Below are positions 34,662-42,748 of a stretch of DNA of 64,000 nucleotides, one piece after another. The notes below the pieces were generated by a model that made no database searches, was not told where the DNA came from, and saw nothing but the letters and a program-made list of their open reading frames with translations. The stretch lies in NCBI GenBank assembly GCA_017621075.1, contig JAGATV010000048.1, forward strand, positions 1 through 64,000. Reading direction: 5' to 3'. Position 1 is the first letter of the stretch; every line of letters begins with the position of its first letter. Position numbers and translations under genes: made by a program. The DNA is from Lachnospiraceae bacterium (lineage in GTDB: Bacteria; Bacillota; Clostridia; Lachnospirales; Lachnospiraceae).

Positions 34662-36602
34662 CTAAACGCCGGTCTCCAGGATCAGTCTGTCATAAATTTC
34701 AGTCAGTGTCTGGATCATCTTGGATGCCAGATTATATCCGTTCTGGTATTTGACCAGATTCACAGCTTCCTCGTCCTCATCCACACCGGAGATGGATATC
34801 CTCTGAGTGTCGATAGTACCTGCAATGTTGGAAAAACTCTTCTGGAACAGATTGGCCCTGGATGCATTCAATGCCACGTCTGAGAGTATGCACTGCAAAA
34901 ATTCGGATGCAGATGCGCCGCGAAAGCTCATTACGTCTTTGTCCCTGGCCAAAAGGTCCAGTTGCTTGAGCAGATCATCCTGCTCCACACCGTCTCCCTT
35001 TTGGAATTTGTTGGCCATCAGACCGGGGTCCATCTCCATGGAGGTAAGGATCGCAAAATTCTTTGCAGTCAGTCGATAATAGCTGTCATCTCCGTCCGCA
35101 ACCGTCATGCTGGAATCAGCCAGGCCTGCCTGGGTGAACAGGTCATAACGGGTACTTTGGGTGCCGTCTTTTCCGTCCGGGAACCGGAACTGTTCCTCGG
35201 AGGAAGCACGGTCTCCGGTAAACATCTTCACTCCGGCTTCGTTGTCAGCATTGTAACCGCTTGTAAGGATATCATTGAACTTTTGGGAGAAGGTCCTCAC
35301 CCATTCGTTCATCTGGCTCATGTAATATGGGATGCCCTGATAGTTGATGCCCGCTCCCACCGTTGCCGTCTTACCCATCCGGTCGTTTGTGACATGCATG
35401 TCATTCTTGTCCTGTGAGGATAAGATAAAGGTATAGGAATAAGTGGCATTTCCCGCATCATCATAAGAGCAGGTGTATTGCCAGGAATCGTAATAGAACT
35501 CCTGATTGCCCAGATTGATGATCCCTCCCTGGTCAGAAAGGTTACATTTATTCAGATCCTGTAAATAGGCTTTTCCCACCTCAATGGTAACCGTATCGTG
35601 GGTTTCGCCGCCTATATTGGCGGTTCCCACATCCGTGATCAATCCGGTAAAATTCTCACCGTTATTACCGTCCCTGAGCTCTATCAAGCCTCTTAAATTG
35701 CCGCCCATGGCCGCATTGTAAAGGTTGAACTGCTGTCCATCCTCCCAATACACATCATAGAGGCCGTCAATATCCGTCTGATTTACTTTCTCATAATTCT
35801 TTCGTGCAACGCACTCCAAACCACGGTACTCATTGGTATCTACCAGAAGCTGCCCTCCTGCGATCTTTACCAGAAAACGGTTGCCCCCGGTCTCGCGCTC
35901 CGGATTGTTGGCATCGGTAATGGGGATCTCCTTGGTCTCGATATCCACGATCTCAGAGAGCTGGTCCAACAGAAGGGTCCTTCTGTCCCTAAGTTCATTC
36001 GCCTTAGCCCCGGACAGTTCGATCGTGTTGATCTGCTTGTTCAAGGTGGCGATTTCTCCCGCCAGAGAGTTGATCTCATCCACCTTCAGCTTGATCTCCT
36101 GATTGATGTCCTTCTGCATGGCTTCCAGATTGCCCGCCAGTCCGTTAAAATACTCCGTCAGATTTCCTGCATAGCCCACAAACTGTGACTTTTTGGTCTC
36201 ATCACCGGGGCTCTTTAATAGCTCCTGGAGACCGCCCACCATCATCTGATCGAACACCGTCTTAAATCCTGCATTTTTGCCGTTGTCGTCAAAGTAAGTT
36301 TCCAATTGTTCCATGTAATACTGCTTCATATCATACTCGCCGACCTTGGCATTGTTATCCCAGAATTTGCCGTCATAGAACTCATCCCGGACACGCTCGA
36401 TAGCCAGCGTCTCAACACCTGCACCTGCACATCCGTAGGTCTGAAATACCCTGAGAGCATTGCTGGCCTGCTGTTTTACCTGCTGCCTGCTGTAACCCTC
36501 CGTCTGTACATTTGCGATATTATTGGAGGTGGTGTTCAGGGCTGCATTGCTGGCCAAAAGCCCCGTATATGCAATATTCAATCCAAAAAATTGTGATGGC
36601 AT
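34662..36602 (-). CDS. flgK: Flagellar hook-associated protein 1, FlgK (second copy)
   Basis: 646 residues. N-terminal rod/hook motif GLNIAYTGLLASNAALNTTSNNIAN and helical D0/D1 (in parts), C-terminal VNLVKYQNGYNLASKMIQT. Lies 13 bases after another full FlgK-like gene. Sequence identity between the two is low outside the ends, so this is an old duplication rather than a recent one. Confidence 0.9.
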   Translation of the reverse strand: MPSQFFGLNIAYTGLLASNAALNTTSNNIANVQTEGYSRQQVKQQASNALRVFQTYGCAGAGVETLAIERVRDEFYDGKFWDNNAKVGEYDMKQYYMEQLETYFDDNGKNAGFKTVFDQMMVGGLQELLKSPGDETKKSQFVGYAGNLTEYFNGLAGNLEAMQKDINQEIKLKVDEINSLAGEIATLNKQINTIELSGAKANELRDRRTLLLDQLSEIVDIETKEIPITDANNPERETGGNRFLVKIAGGQLLVDTNEYRGLECVARKNYEKVNQTDIDGLYDVYWEDGQQFNLYNAAMGGNLRGLIELRDGNNGENFTGLITDVGTANIGGETHDTVTIEVGKAYLQDLNKCNLSDQGGIINLGNQEFYYDSWQYTCSYDDAGNATYSYTFILSSQDKNDMHVTNDRMGKTATVGAGINYQGIPYYMSQMNEWVRTFSQKFNDILTSGYNADNEAGVKMFTGDRASSEEQFRFPDGKDGTQSTRYDLFTQAGLADSSMTVADGDDSYYRLTAKNFAILTSMEMDPGLMANKFQKGDGVEQDDLLKQLDLLARDKDVMSFRGASASEFLQCILSDVALNASRANLFQKSFSNIAGTIDTQRISISGVDEDEEAVNLVKYQNGYNLASKMIQTLTEIYDRLILETGV

Positions 36603-36615
36603 ACATACCTCCTTA

Positions 36616-38379
36616 CTATACTCCCAAAGTATTGATAATGTGCTCCAGCATCTCGCTGATCACGTTGATGTAACGGCTGGAAGCATTATAGGCATTCTGG
36701 AACTTGATCATGTTGGACAGTTCCTCATCGCTGGACACGCCCACCACCTGTTCCCTGGCACTCTGGGTGGATTCCACCGTAGTGACCTGATTTTCATAAA
36801 TACTTCTGTAAACATAACCGGAATTGGCGATCTGTGCTACCAGATCATCATAATAATCTATAAAGGAAGTCTTCTTCTGCACATTGGGATTCAGGGTGTA
36901 GGCTTCCTCGGAAAACGCCGCTTTCAAGGCTTCCGCAGTGGCATTGTCCTCCGATCCGTCTGGAAGTCTGAATCCCAAAGTGGAAGGCTTCTGCATCAGC
37001 TCCTGATTGATTTCCAGATTTTTGACGCTGTACATGCTTTCAGGCTTACCCAGGTCCTCTTCCACATATACCCAGTACTCACCGGTATTGCCCTCCGCAT
37101 CGGTGGCAGTCACCTTCTGATAGCCTTCGGTAGTGATCTTGGTAAACAATTGAATAGGGCTTCCATCCTCACCCCTCATGTAACCGTTACTGTCGGCCTT
37201 GGCATATCTGACATTCTTCATCTCCTCATCGGGGATGACCGTTCCGTCGGCCAGGGTCACATTGGTGAGATCCCCCTTCTGCACCCCTGCTGCCACCATC
37301 AGAATGTCATTGATCTTGGTGGTCACATTGTGGACCAACTGATCAAACTCCGCCTGAACATTCATGATCACAGACTGGGAAACGCTGTCATAGTTGCCGC
37401 TTTTGATATCACCGTAATCGGCCCTGTGATCCCCTCTGGCCAAAAGCATGGCTTTCAGCCCGCCGATATCCGTGCTCAGATCCGAAGATATCTCGATGCT
37501 AAGGTCGAATACCTCGGCTCCGTCAATATTGTATTGTCTGGTGCCGTCATCCATCACGCGGTAAGATGCATTCTGAGGCCAGTACGGAGTATAAAAGCCG
37601 GTGGTCTCGTCCGTCTGCAGGCTGATCTCGTAACAGGTGCCTCCCTTTACAAAATCCACGCCCTCTATCTTTACGGAAACATTGCCGTACATATCCTCCT
37701 CAAAGGACATATTGGTCAATTCTGCCAGTTCATCCAGGATCTGATTCCTCGCATCCCTAAGATCATTGGCATGTTCGATGCCGCCCACCTCTATGGCACG
37801 GATCTGATCATTCAGGGTCAAAAGCTTGTTGCCGTAATCATTGATCTTGTCAACCTGCTGTTTGATCTGTATATTCAGATTATTCTGGTAAGAACTCAGA
37901 CCGTCGTATACCGCAGCCGCCCGCTCCACAAACTCGGACGCTCTCTGCACCAAAAGCCCCTGGGTCACGGAACTGCAGGGATCTTTTGTCAACTCCTGTA
38001 TGGAAGTCCACAGATCGCTTATGGTTTCCTGGAAGGCTTCGCCGTTCAGCTCGCCAAGCTGGCTTTCCACTTCCTCCATGACCTCCGTGGACACCTCGTA
38101 AAACATACTTCTTCCGGATTCCCTGCGGTAGGTCTTATCCAGGAAATAATCCCTTACTTGTTTTGCTCTGGAATATACAACACCCAGACCCGTCTGCTTG
38201 TTTGCAACAGATTTGGGGTCCACCGATAATGTGATATAAGATTTATCCGACAGTTGGACCTGCTGCCTGGTGTAGCCCACAGTATCCACATTAGAAAGAT
38301 TATGCGCTGTGGTGTTCAGCGCATTCTGACTTGTCTGTAATCCGGATGTCCCTATATATAAACTACCCATCAATGGCAT
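36616..38379 (-). CDS. flgK: Flagellar hook-associated protein 1, FlgK (first copy)
   Basis: 587 residues. GSLYIGTSGLQTSQNALNTT and HNLSNVDTVGYTRQQV at the N-terminus, IKFQNAYNASSRYINVI at the C-terminus. AGAGGTGAATCATC precedes ATG 38379. The opposite strand is open over nearly the whole gene (36523-38229), a composition effect. The two FlgK-like proteins may form a mixed hook-filament junction. Confidence 0.91.
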   Translation of the reverse strand: MPLMGSLYIGTSGLQTSQNALNTTAHNLSNVDTVGYTRQQVQLSDKSYITLSVDPKSVANKQTGLGVVYSRAKQVRDYFLDKTYRRESGRSMFYEVSTEVMEEVESQLGELNGEAFQETISDLWTSIQELTKDPCSSVTQGLLVQRASEFVERAAAVYDGLSSYQNNLNIQIKQQVDKINDYGNKLLTLNDQIRAIEVGGIEHANDLRDARNQILDELAELTNMSFEEDMYGNVSVKIEGVDFVKGGTCYEISLQTDETTGFYTPYWPQNASYRVMDDGTRQYNIDGAEVFDLSIEISSDLSTDIGGLKAMLLARGDHRADYGDIKSGNYDSVSQSVIMNVQAEFDQLVHNVTTKINDILMVAAGVQKGDLTNVTLADGTVIPDEEMKNVRYAKADSNGYMRGEDGSPIQLFTKITTEGYQKVTATDAEGNTGEYWVYVEEDLGKPESMYSVKNLEINQELMQKPSTLGFRLPDGSEDNATAEALKAAFSEEAYTLNPNVQKKTSFIDYYDDLVAQIANSGYVYRSIYENQVTTVESTQSAREQVVGVSSDEELSNMIKFQNAYNASSRYINVISEMLEHIINTLGV

Positions 38380-38418
38380 GATGATTCACCTCTACATTTC
38401 ACAAGGAGTATCTGCAGG

Positions 38419-38937
38419 CTACTGTTTTGCATCAAAGCCCTTACTGCCGATTCCCATAGTATCGCCCGCGCTGTATGCGCCTCTGTTACAATTGGCCGTT
38501 TCGGGTGCCGCCTTCATGGCCTGCATCATATTCATCTCAAATGCCACGACCTCCAGCGCATTATTCAAAAGTTCCCGATTCTGCTCATTGACTCTCTGCA
38601 GACCTCTTACAGACACCTGCAGACTGTCATGTACTTCCGCCAGTGCCGCCTGTTCTGTGGGTCTGCCGGACAGCATCCTGATCAGATCTGCAAGTTTCAG
38701 ATCCTTGACATCCTTGTTCAATACATTGGCAATGTCCGCAGTCACTTCCACCCTTTCCTTTTCCAGGTGGTTGATCCTGCTCACCAGCCCTTGTTCCTCA
38801 TCCGTGATTTTTTGTAACTCCTCCAGATTACCGCTGACGATAACAGGAGTCTTTTTTTGTGATAATTCAAGCAGCCCCTCATATTCCCTGCATTCTTTTC
38901 TCAGTACATCTATCAGGTTTTCCATCAGACTGGCCAC
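38419..38937 (-). CDS. flgN: FlgN-family flagellar chaperone
   Basis: 172 residues, helical. LIDVLRKECREYEGLLELSQKK at the start (in part) is typical of FlgN, the chaperone of FlgK and FlgL. Start GTG 38937 is favoured over ATG 38925 because TGAGGTAA, seven bases before the GTG, is the only ribosome site. Directly after flgM. Confidence 0.85.
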   Translation of the reverse strand: MASLMENLIDVLRKECREYEGLLELSQKKTPVIVSGNLEELQKITDEEQGLVSRINHLEKERVEVTADIANVLNKDVKDLKLADLIRMLSGRPTEQAALAEVHDSLQVSVRGLQRVNEQNRELLNNALEVVAFEMNMMQAMKAAPETANCNRGAYSAGDTMGIGSKGFDAKQ

Positions 38938-38942
38938 TTGAA

Positions 38943-39218
38943 TTACCTCATTTCTTCATATTTCTTCAATAACTTGTCAGCAAAGCTTCCGGTATCTACC
39001 GAATAGGTTCCATCCTGGATCTTTGCCTTGATAGGAGCCGTCAGCTCTTCCCGGATATCGGGAGCACTTGCGACCGCTGCTTTTGCCGTCCGGAAATCCT
39101 TTCCCAGGCTGCTGATCTGCACCTGATCTGTATGGCTGATGCTTCCGGTCTTCTGACTCCTGTTCACTTTCTGTGAACGATATAACTGCTGTACCTGTGT
39201 GTAAGCTTCAATACGCAT
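38943..39218 (-). CDS. flgM: Anti-sigma-28 factor FlgM
   Basis: 91 residues. Central QISSLGKDF and C-terminal GSFADKLLKKYEEMR fit FlgM, which holds sigma-28 inactive until exported through the finished hook. First gene of flgM-flgN-flgK-flgK-flgL-fliW-csrA; AGGAGGAGTCCGAT upstream. Confidence 0.92.
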   Translation of the reverse strand: MRIEAYTQVQQLYRSQKVNRSQKTGSISHTDQVQISSLGKDFRTAKAAVASAPDIREELTAPIKAKIQDGTYSVDTGSFADKLLKKYEEMR

Positions 39219-39286
39219 ATCGGACTCCTCCTTCCTCCATGATTTATGCTATGAATGAACACTTGCAATTCTGCGATTCAATATGT

Positions 39287-39313
39287 TTATCGGAAACTTT
39301 GCCCAATACTTTA
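39287..39313 (-). promoter_or_regulatory. Sigma-28 promoter of flgM operon
   Basis: TAAA (39313-39310), exactly 15 bases, TCCGATAA (39294-39287): one mismatch from consensus. Gives FlgM autoregulation. Confidence 0.87.
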
Positions 39314-39363
39314 GCATATAGTCAAATTTTTCCCGGTTTAAAATTCCATGGAAATATTTCCCA

Positions 39364-39397
39364 TACAAAAAACAGGGACTGTGCCCTGTTTTTGTAT
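39364..39397. terminator. Bidirectional terminator after carB
   Basis: AAAAACAGGG, loop CACAGT, CCCTGTTTTTT on the minus strand; A- and T-runs on both sides. Confidence 0.9.
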
Positions 39398-39400
39398 TCT

Positions 39401-42400
39401 CTATTTATCATGGATCTCACTGTGCAGTTCCTGCAGGGATTTTAGCTGTCCCATAGCATGGGTCTTCACATAATGGATACCCTCGGCAGATGCCTTTGCC
39501 GCCGCAATGGTGGTAATATAACATACCTTTTCCTTGATGGCCGCTTTTCGCAGATAACTGTCATCATGGATGCCGTCCTTGTCCCTGGGCGAGTTCACCA
39601 CCAGTTGGATCTCACCGTTGGTGATCATATCGGCAATATTAGGCCGCCCCTCCGAAAGCTTCTTCACCTTGGTAACCGGAATGCCGGCTTCCTTGATCAT
39701 ATCATAAGTTCCTCCGGTAGCCACCAGTTTGAAACCGTCTGCCGCAAAACTTTCAGCGACCTCCACCACCTCGCTCTTATCCTTATCGTTGACAGAGATC
39801 AGCACCGTACCTTCCAGGGGAAGTCTGGACTGGCATGCCTCCTGGGCTTTGTAGAAAGCTTCACCATAGGAGTGGGACAGCCCCAGGACTTCGCCTGTGG
39901 AACGCATCTCCGGTCCAAGTACAGGATCTACCTCCTGGAACATATTGAAGGGGAATACCGCTTCCTTGACACCGTAATTGGGGATGACCTGCTCCTTCAG
40001 GGCAGGAACAGGTGAAGGACGCCCGGTAAGTTCCGAAGTGATGATGTCGGTAGCCAAAGGCACCATACGGATATTGCACACCTTGGATACCAAGGGCACG
40101 GTACGGGATGCCCTGGGGTTTGCCTCCAGGACAAACACCTTACCATTCTCGATGGCATACTGCATATTCATCAGACCCTTGACATGCATCTCTTCTGCGA
40201 TCTTCCTAGTGTATTCCTTGATGGTCTCCACATTTTCTTCTGAGATATGAAGGGAGGGAATGATACATGCAGAGTCTCCGGAATGAATGCCCGCAAGCTC
40301 AATATGCTCCATGACAGCAGGTACAAAAGCGTGAGTGCCGTCGCTGATGGCATCTGCCTCGCACTCCAGCGCATGATTTAAGAAACGATCAATGAGGATG
40401 GGTCTGTCCGGAGTGACACCTACAGCCGCATTCATATATTCTCTCATACTCTCGTCATCATAGACCACTTCCATACCGCGTCCTCCCAGCACATATGAGG
40501 GACGCACCATAACAGGATAGCCGATCTGCACCGCAATGGCAATGGCCTCCTCCGCAGTGGTAGCCATTCCTGATTCAGGCATGGGGATCTCTAGCTTCTC
40601 CATCATTGCGCGGAACAGGTCACGATCCTCTGCCAGATCGATGACAGAAGGAGAGGTACCCAGGATCCTGACGCCGTTTTTCTCAAGCTCAGCAGCCAGA
40701 TTTAAGGGTGTCTGCCCTCCAAACTGTGCGATAACGCCCACGGGCTTCTCCTTTTTATAGATGCTCAACACATCCTCCAGCGTGAGCGGCTCAAAATACA
40801 ATTTATCGGAGGTATCATAATCGGTAGATACCGTCTCCGGGTTACAATTCACGATAATCGTCTCAAAGCCCAGCTTTTTCAATGCCATGGACGCATGGAC
40901 ACAACAATAGTCAAATTCGATACCCTGACCGATACGGTTGGGTCCGCCTCCCAGGATCATGATCTTGGGCTTCTCTGTATTGACGGGATTCTTGTCCGGC
41001 GCATTGTAGGTAGAATAGTAGTAAGCACTGTCCTTGGTGCCGCTCACATGCACACCTTCCCATGCCTCTTCCACTCCCAGTTCCATACGGCGGTTACGGA
41101 TATCCTCCTCCGGGATCTCAAGCAACTGGCTTAAATACTTATCGGAGAAACCGTCCTTCTTGGCAGCGATCAGCATAGCATCTTCCGGCATGCTGCCCTT
41201 GTGCTTCAGAATTTCTTCCTCTTCCTCCACCAATTCCTTCATCTGCTCAATAAAGTAGGCTTTTACCTTGGTGATCTCATGAATCTCGTCAACCGAAGCC
41301 CCTTTGCGCAATGCCTCATACATTAAGAAGTGGCGCTCACTGGAGGGAGTTGCCAGACGGTTCAACAGTTCTTCCCTGGAGAGGGTATCAAAATTTTTGG
41401 CGTGGCCAAGTCCATAACGTCCGGTTTCCAGAGAACGGATGGCCTTCTGGAAAGCTTCCTTGTAGGTCTTGCCAATGCTCATGACCTCACCTACCGCACG
41501 CATCTGCGTACCCAGCTTGTCCTCCACGCCCTTGAACTTTTCAAAAGCCCAGCGCGCAAATTTGAGTACTATATAATCTCCATCCGGCACATATTTGTCT
41601 AACGTACCGTATTTCCCGCAGGGAATATCCTTTAAGGTAAGCCCCGTTGCCAGCATGGCCGATACCAATGCGATCGGGAAACCGGTTGCCTTGGAAGCCA
41701 GTGCGGAAGAACGTGACGTACGGGGATTGATCTCGATCACGATGATACGGTCGGACACGGGATCATGGGCAAACTGCACATTGGTTCCGCCGATCACCTG
41801 CACAGACTCTACGATCTTGTAAGCCTGTTCCTGCAGCCGCTTCTGACACTCCTCGGAAATAGTGAGCATGGGAGCGGCGCAGAAAGAGTCCCCGGTATGG
41901 ACTCCAAGAGGGTCGATATTCTCAATGAAGCATACGGTAATGATATTGTTTTCTGCATCACGGACCACTTCCAGCTCCAGCTCTTCCCATCCCAGGATGG
42001 ATTCTTCCACCAGGACCTGGCCCACCAGGCTGGCCTGCAGTCCCCTCTCGCATACTACTTTCAATTCTTCCTTATTGTAAACCAGGCCGCCGCCTGCACC
42101 ACCCATGGTGTAAGCAGGGCGCAGCACTACAGGATAACCCAGCTTGTCAGCAATTCCCAGCGCCTCATCCACAGTGTAAGCCACCTCACTGCGGGCCATC
42201 TCGATCCCCAGCTTGTTCATGGTCTTCTTGAATTCAATACGGTCCTCGCCACGCTCAATGGCATCCACCTGTACTCCGATGACCTTTACATTGTATTTGT
42301 CCAGAATACCGGCCTTGTTCAGCTCTGCACACAGATTCAGCCCGGACTGTCCGCCCAGGTTGGGAAGCAGTGCATCCGGTCGCTCCTTGGCGATGATCTG

Positions 42401-42625
42401 CTCCAGCCTTTCCACATTCAGCGGTTCAATATAAGTCACATCCGCTGTCTCCGGGTCTGTCATGATGGTTGCAGGATTGGAGTTTACCAATACGATCTCA
42501 TATCCCAGCTTGCGCAACGCCTTGCAGGCCTGTGTTCCCGAATAGTCAAATTCACACGCCTGTCCGATGATAATAGGTCCTGAACCTATAATTAATACCT
42601 TGTGAATGTCTGTTCTCTTTGGCAC
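39401..42625 (-). CDS. carB: Carbamoyl phosphate synthase large subunit
   Basis: 1074 residues. Makes carbamoyl phosphate for arginine and pyrimidines from bicarbonate, ammonia and two ATP. Two ATP-grasp halves (VLIIGSGPIIIGQACEFDYSG near 11 and MILGGGPNRIGQGIEFDYC near 560, in parts) and a C-terminal methylglyoxal-synthase-like allosteric domain. The frame is open to 42673, but GTG 42625 with GGGAGGGTATTCTG gives the family start VPKRTDIHKVLIIG. Own promoter; carA is not adjacent, an uncommon arrangement. argF at 58652 uses the product. Confidence 0.95.
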   Translation of the reverse strand: MPKRTDIHKVLIIGSGPIIIGQACEFDYSGTQACKALRKLGYEIVLVNSNPATIMTDPETADVTYIEPLNVERLEQIIAKERPDALLPNLGGQSGLNLCAELNKAGILDKYNVKVIGVQVDAIERGEDRIEFKKTMNKLGIEMARSEVAYTVDEALGIADKLGYPVVLRPAYTMGGAGGGLVYNKEELKVVCERGLQASLVGQVLVEESILGWEELELEVVRDAENNIITVCFIENIDPLGVHTGDSFCAAPMLTISEECQKRLQEQAYKIVESVQVIGGTNVQFAHDPVSDRIIVIEINPRTSRSSALASKATGFPIALVSAMLATGLTLKDIPCGKYGTLDKYVPDGDYIVLKFARWAFEKFKGVEDKLGTQMRAVGEVMSIGKTYKEAFQKAIRSLETGRYGLGHAKNFDTLSREELLNRLATPSSERHFLMYEALRKGASVDEIHEITKVKAYFIEQMKELVEEEEEILKHKGSMPEDAMLIAAKKDGFSDKYLSQLLEIPEEDIRNRRMELGVEEAWEGVHVSGTKDSAYYYSTYNAPDKNPVNTEKPKIMILGGGPNRIGQGIEFDYCCVHASMALKKLGFETIIVNCNPETVSTDYDTSDKLYFEPLTLEDVLSIYKKEKPVGVIAQFGGQTPLNLAAELEKNGVRILGTSPSVIDLAEDRDLFRAMMEKLEIPMPESGMATTAEEAIAIAVQIGYPVMVRPSYVLGGRGMEVVYDDESMREYMNAAVGVTPDRPILIDRFLNHALECEADAISDGTHAFVPAVMEHIELAGIHSGDSACIIPSLHISEENVETIKEYTRKIAEEMHVKGLMNMQYAIENGKVFVLEANPRASRTVPLVSKVCNIRMVPLATDIITSELTGRPSPVPALKEQVIPNYGVKEAVFPFNMFQEVDPVLGPEMRSTGEVLGLSHSYGEAFYKAQEACQSRLPLEGTVLISVNDKDKSEVVEVAESFAADGFKLVATGGTYDMIKEAGIPVTKVKKLSEGRPNIADMITNGEIQLVVNSPRDKDGIHDDSYLRKAAIKEKVCYITTIAAAKASAEGIHYVKTHAMGQLKSLQELHSEIHDK

Positions 42626-42663
42626 CAGAATACCCTCCCGATATATACAATTTATTTCGTACC

Positions 42664-42693
42664 ATTTTATCATTATAATGCGGCTGCTGTCAA
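42664..42693 (-). promoter_or_regulatory. Sigma-A promoter of carB
   Basis: TTGACA (42693-42688), 18 bases, TAAAAT (42669-42664). About 30 bases of leader, too short for a classical PyrR attenuator. Confidence 0.75.
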
Positions 42694-42748
42694 TTCAGAC
42701 TGCCTCCTTCTCCCCTATATGGGACCATCCGCAGGCACACCTTTGGGA

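Noticed and set aside
36523-38229. 568-residue open frame on the plus strand
   Set aside because: Exactly antisense to the first flgK; low-complexity His/Leu/Ile-rich translation and no ribosome site. A composition shadow.
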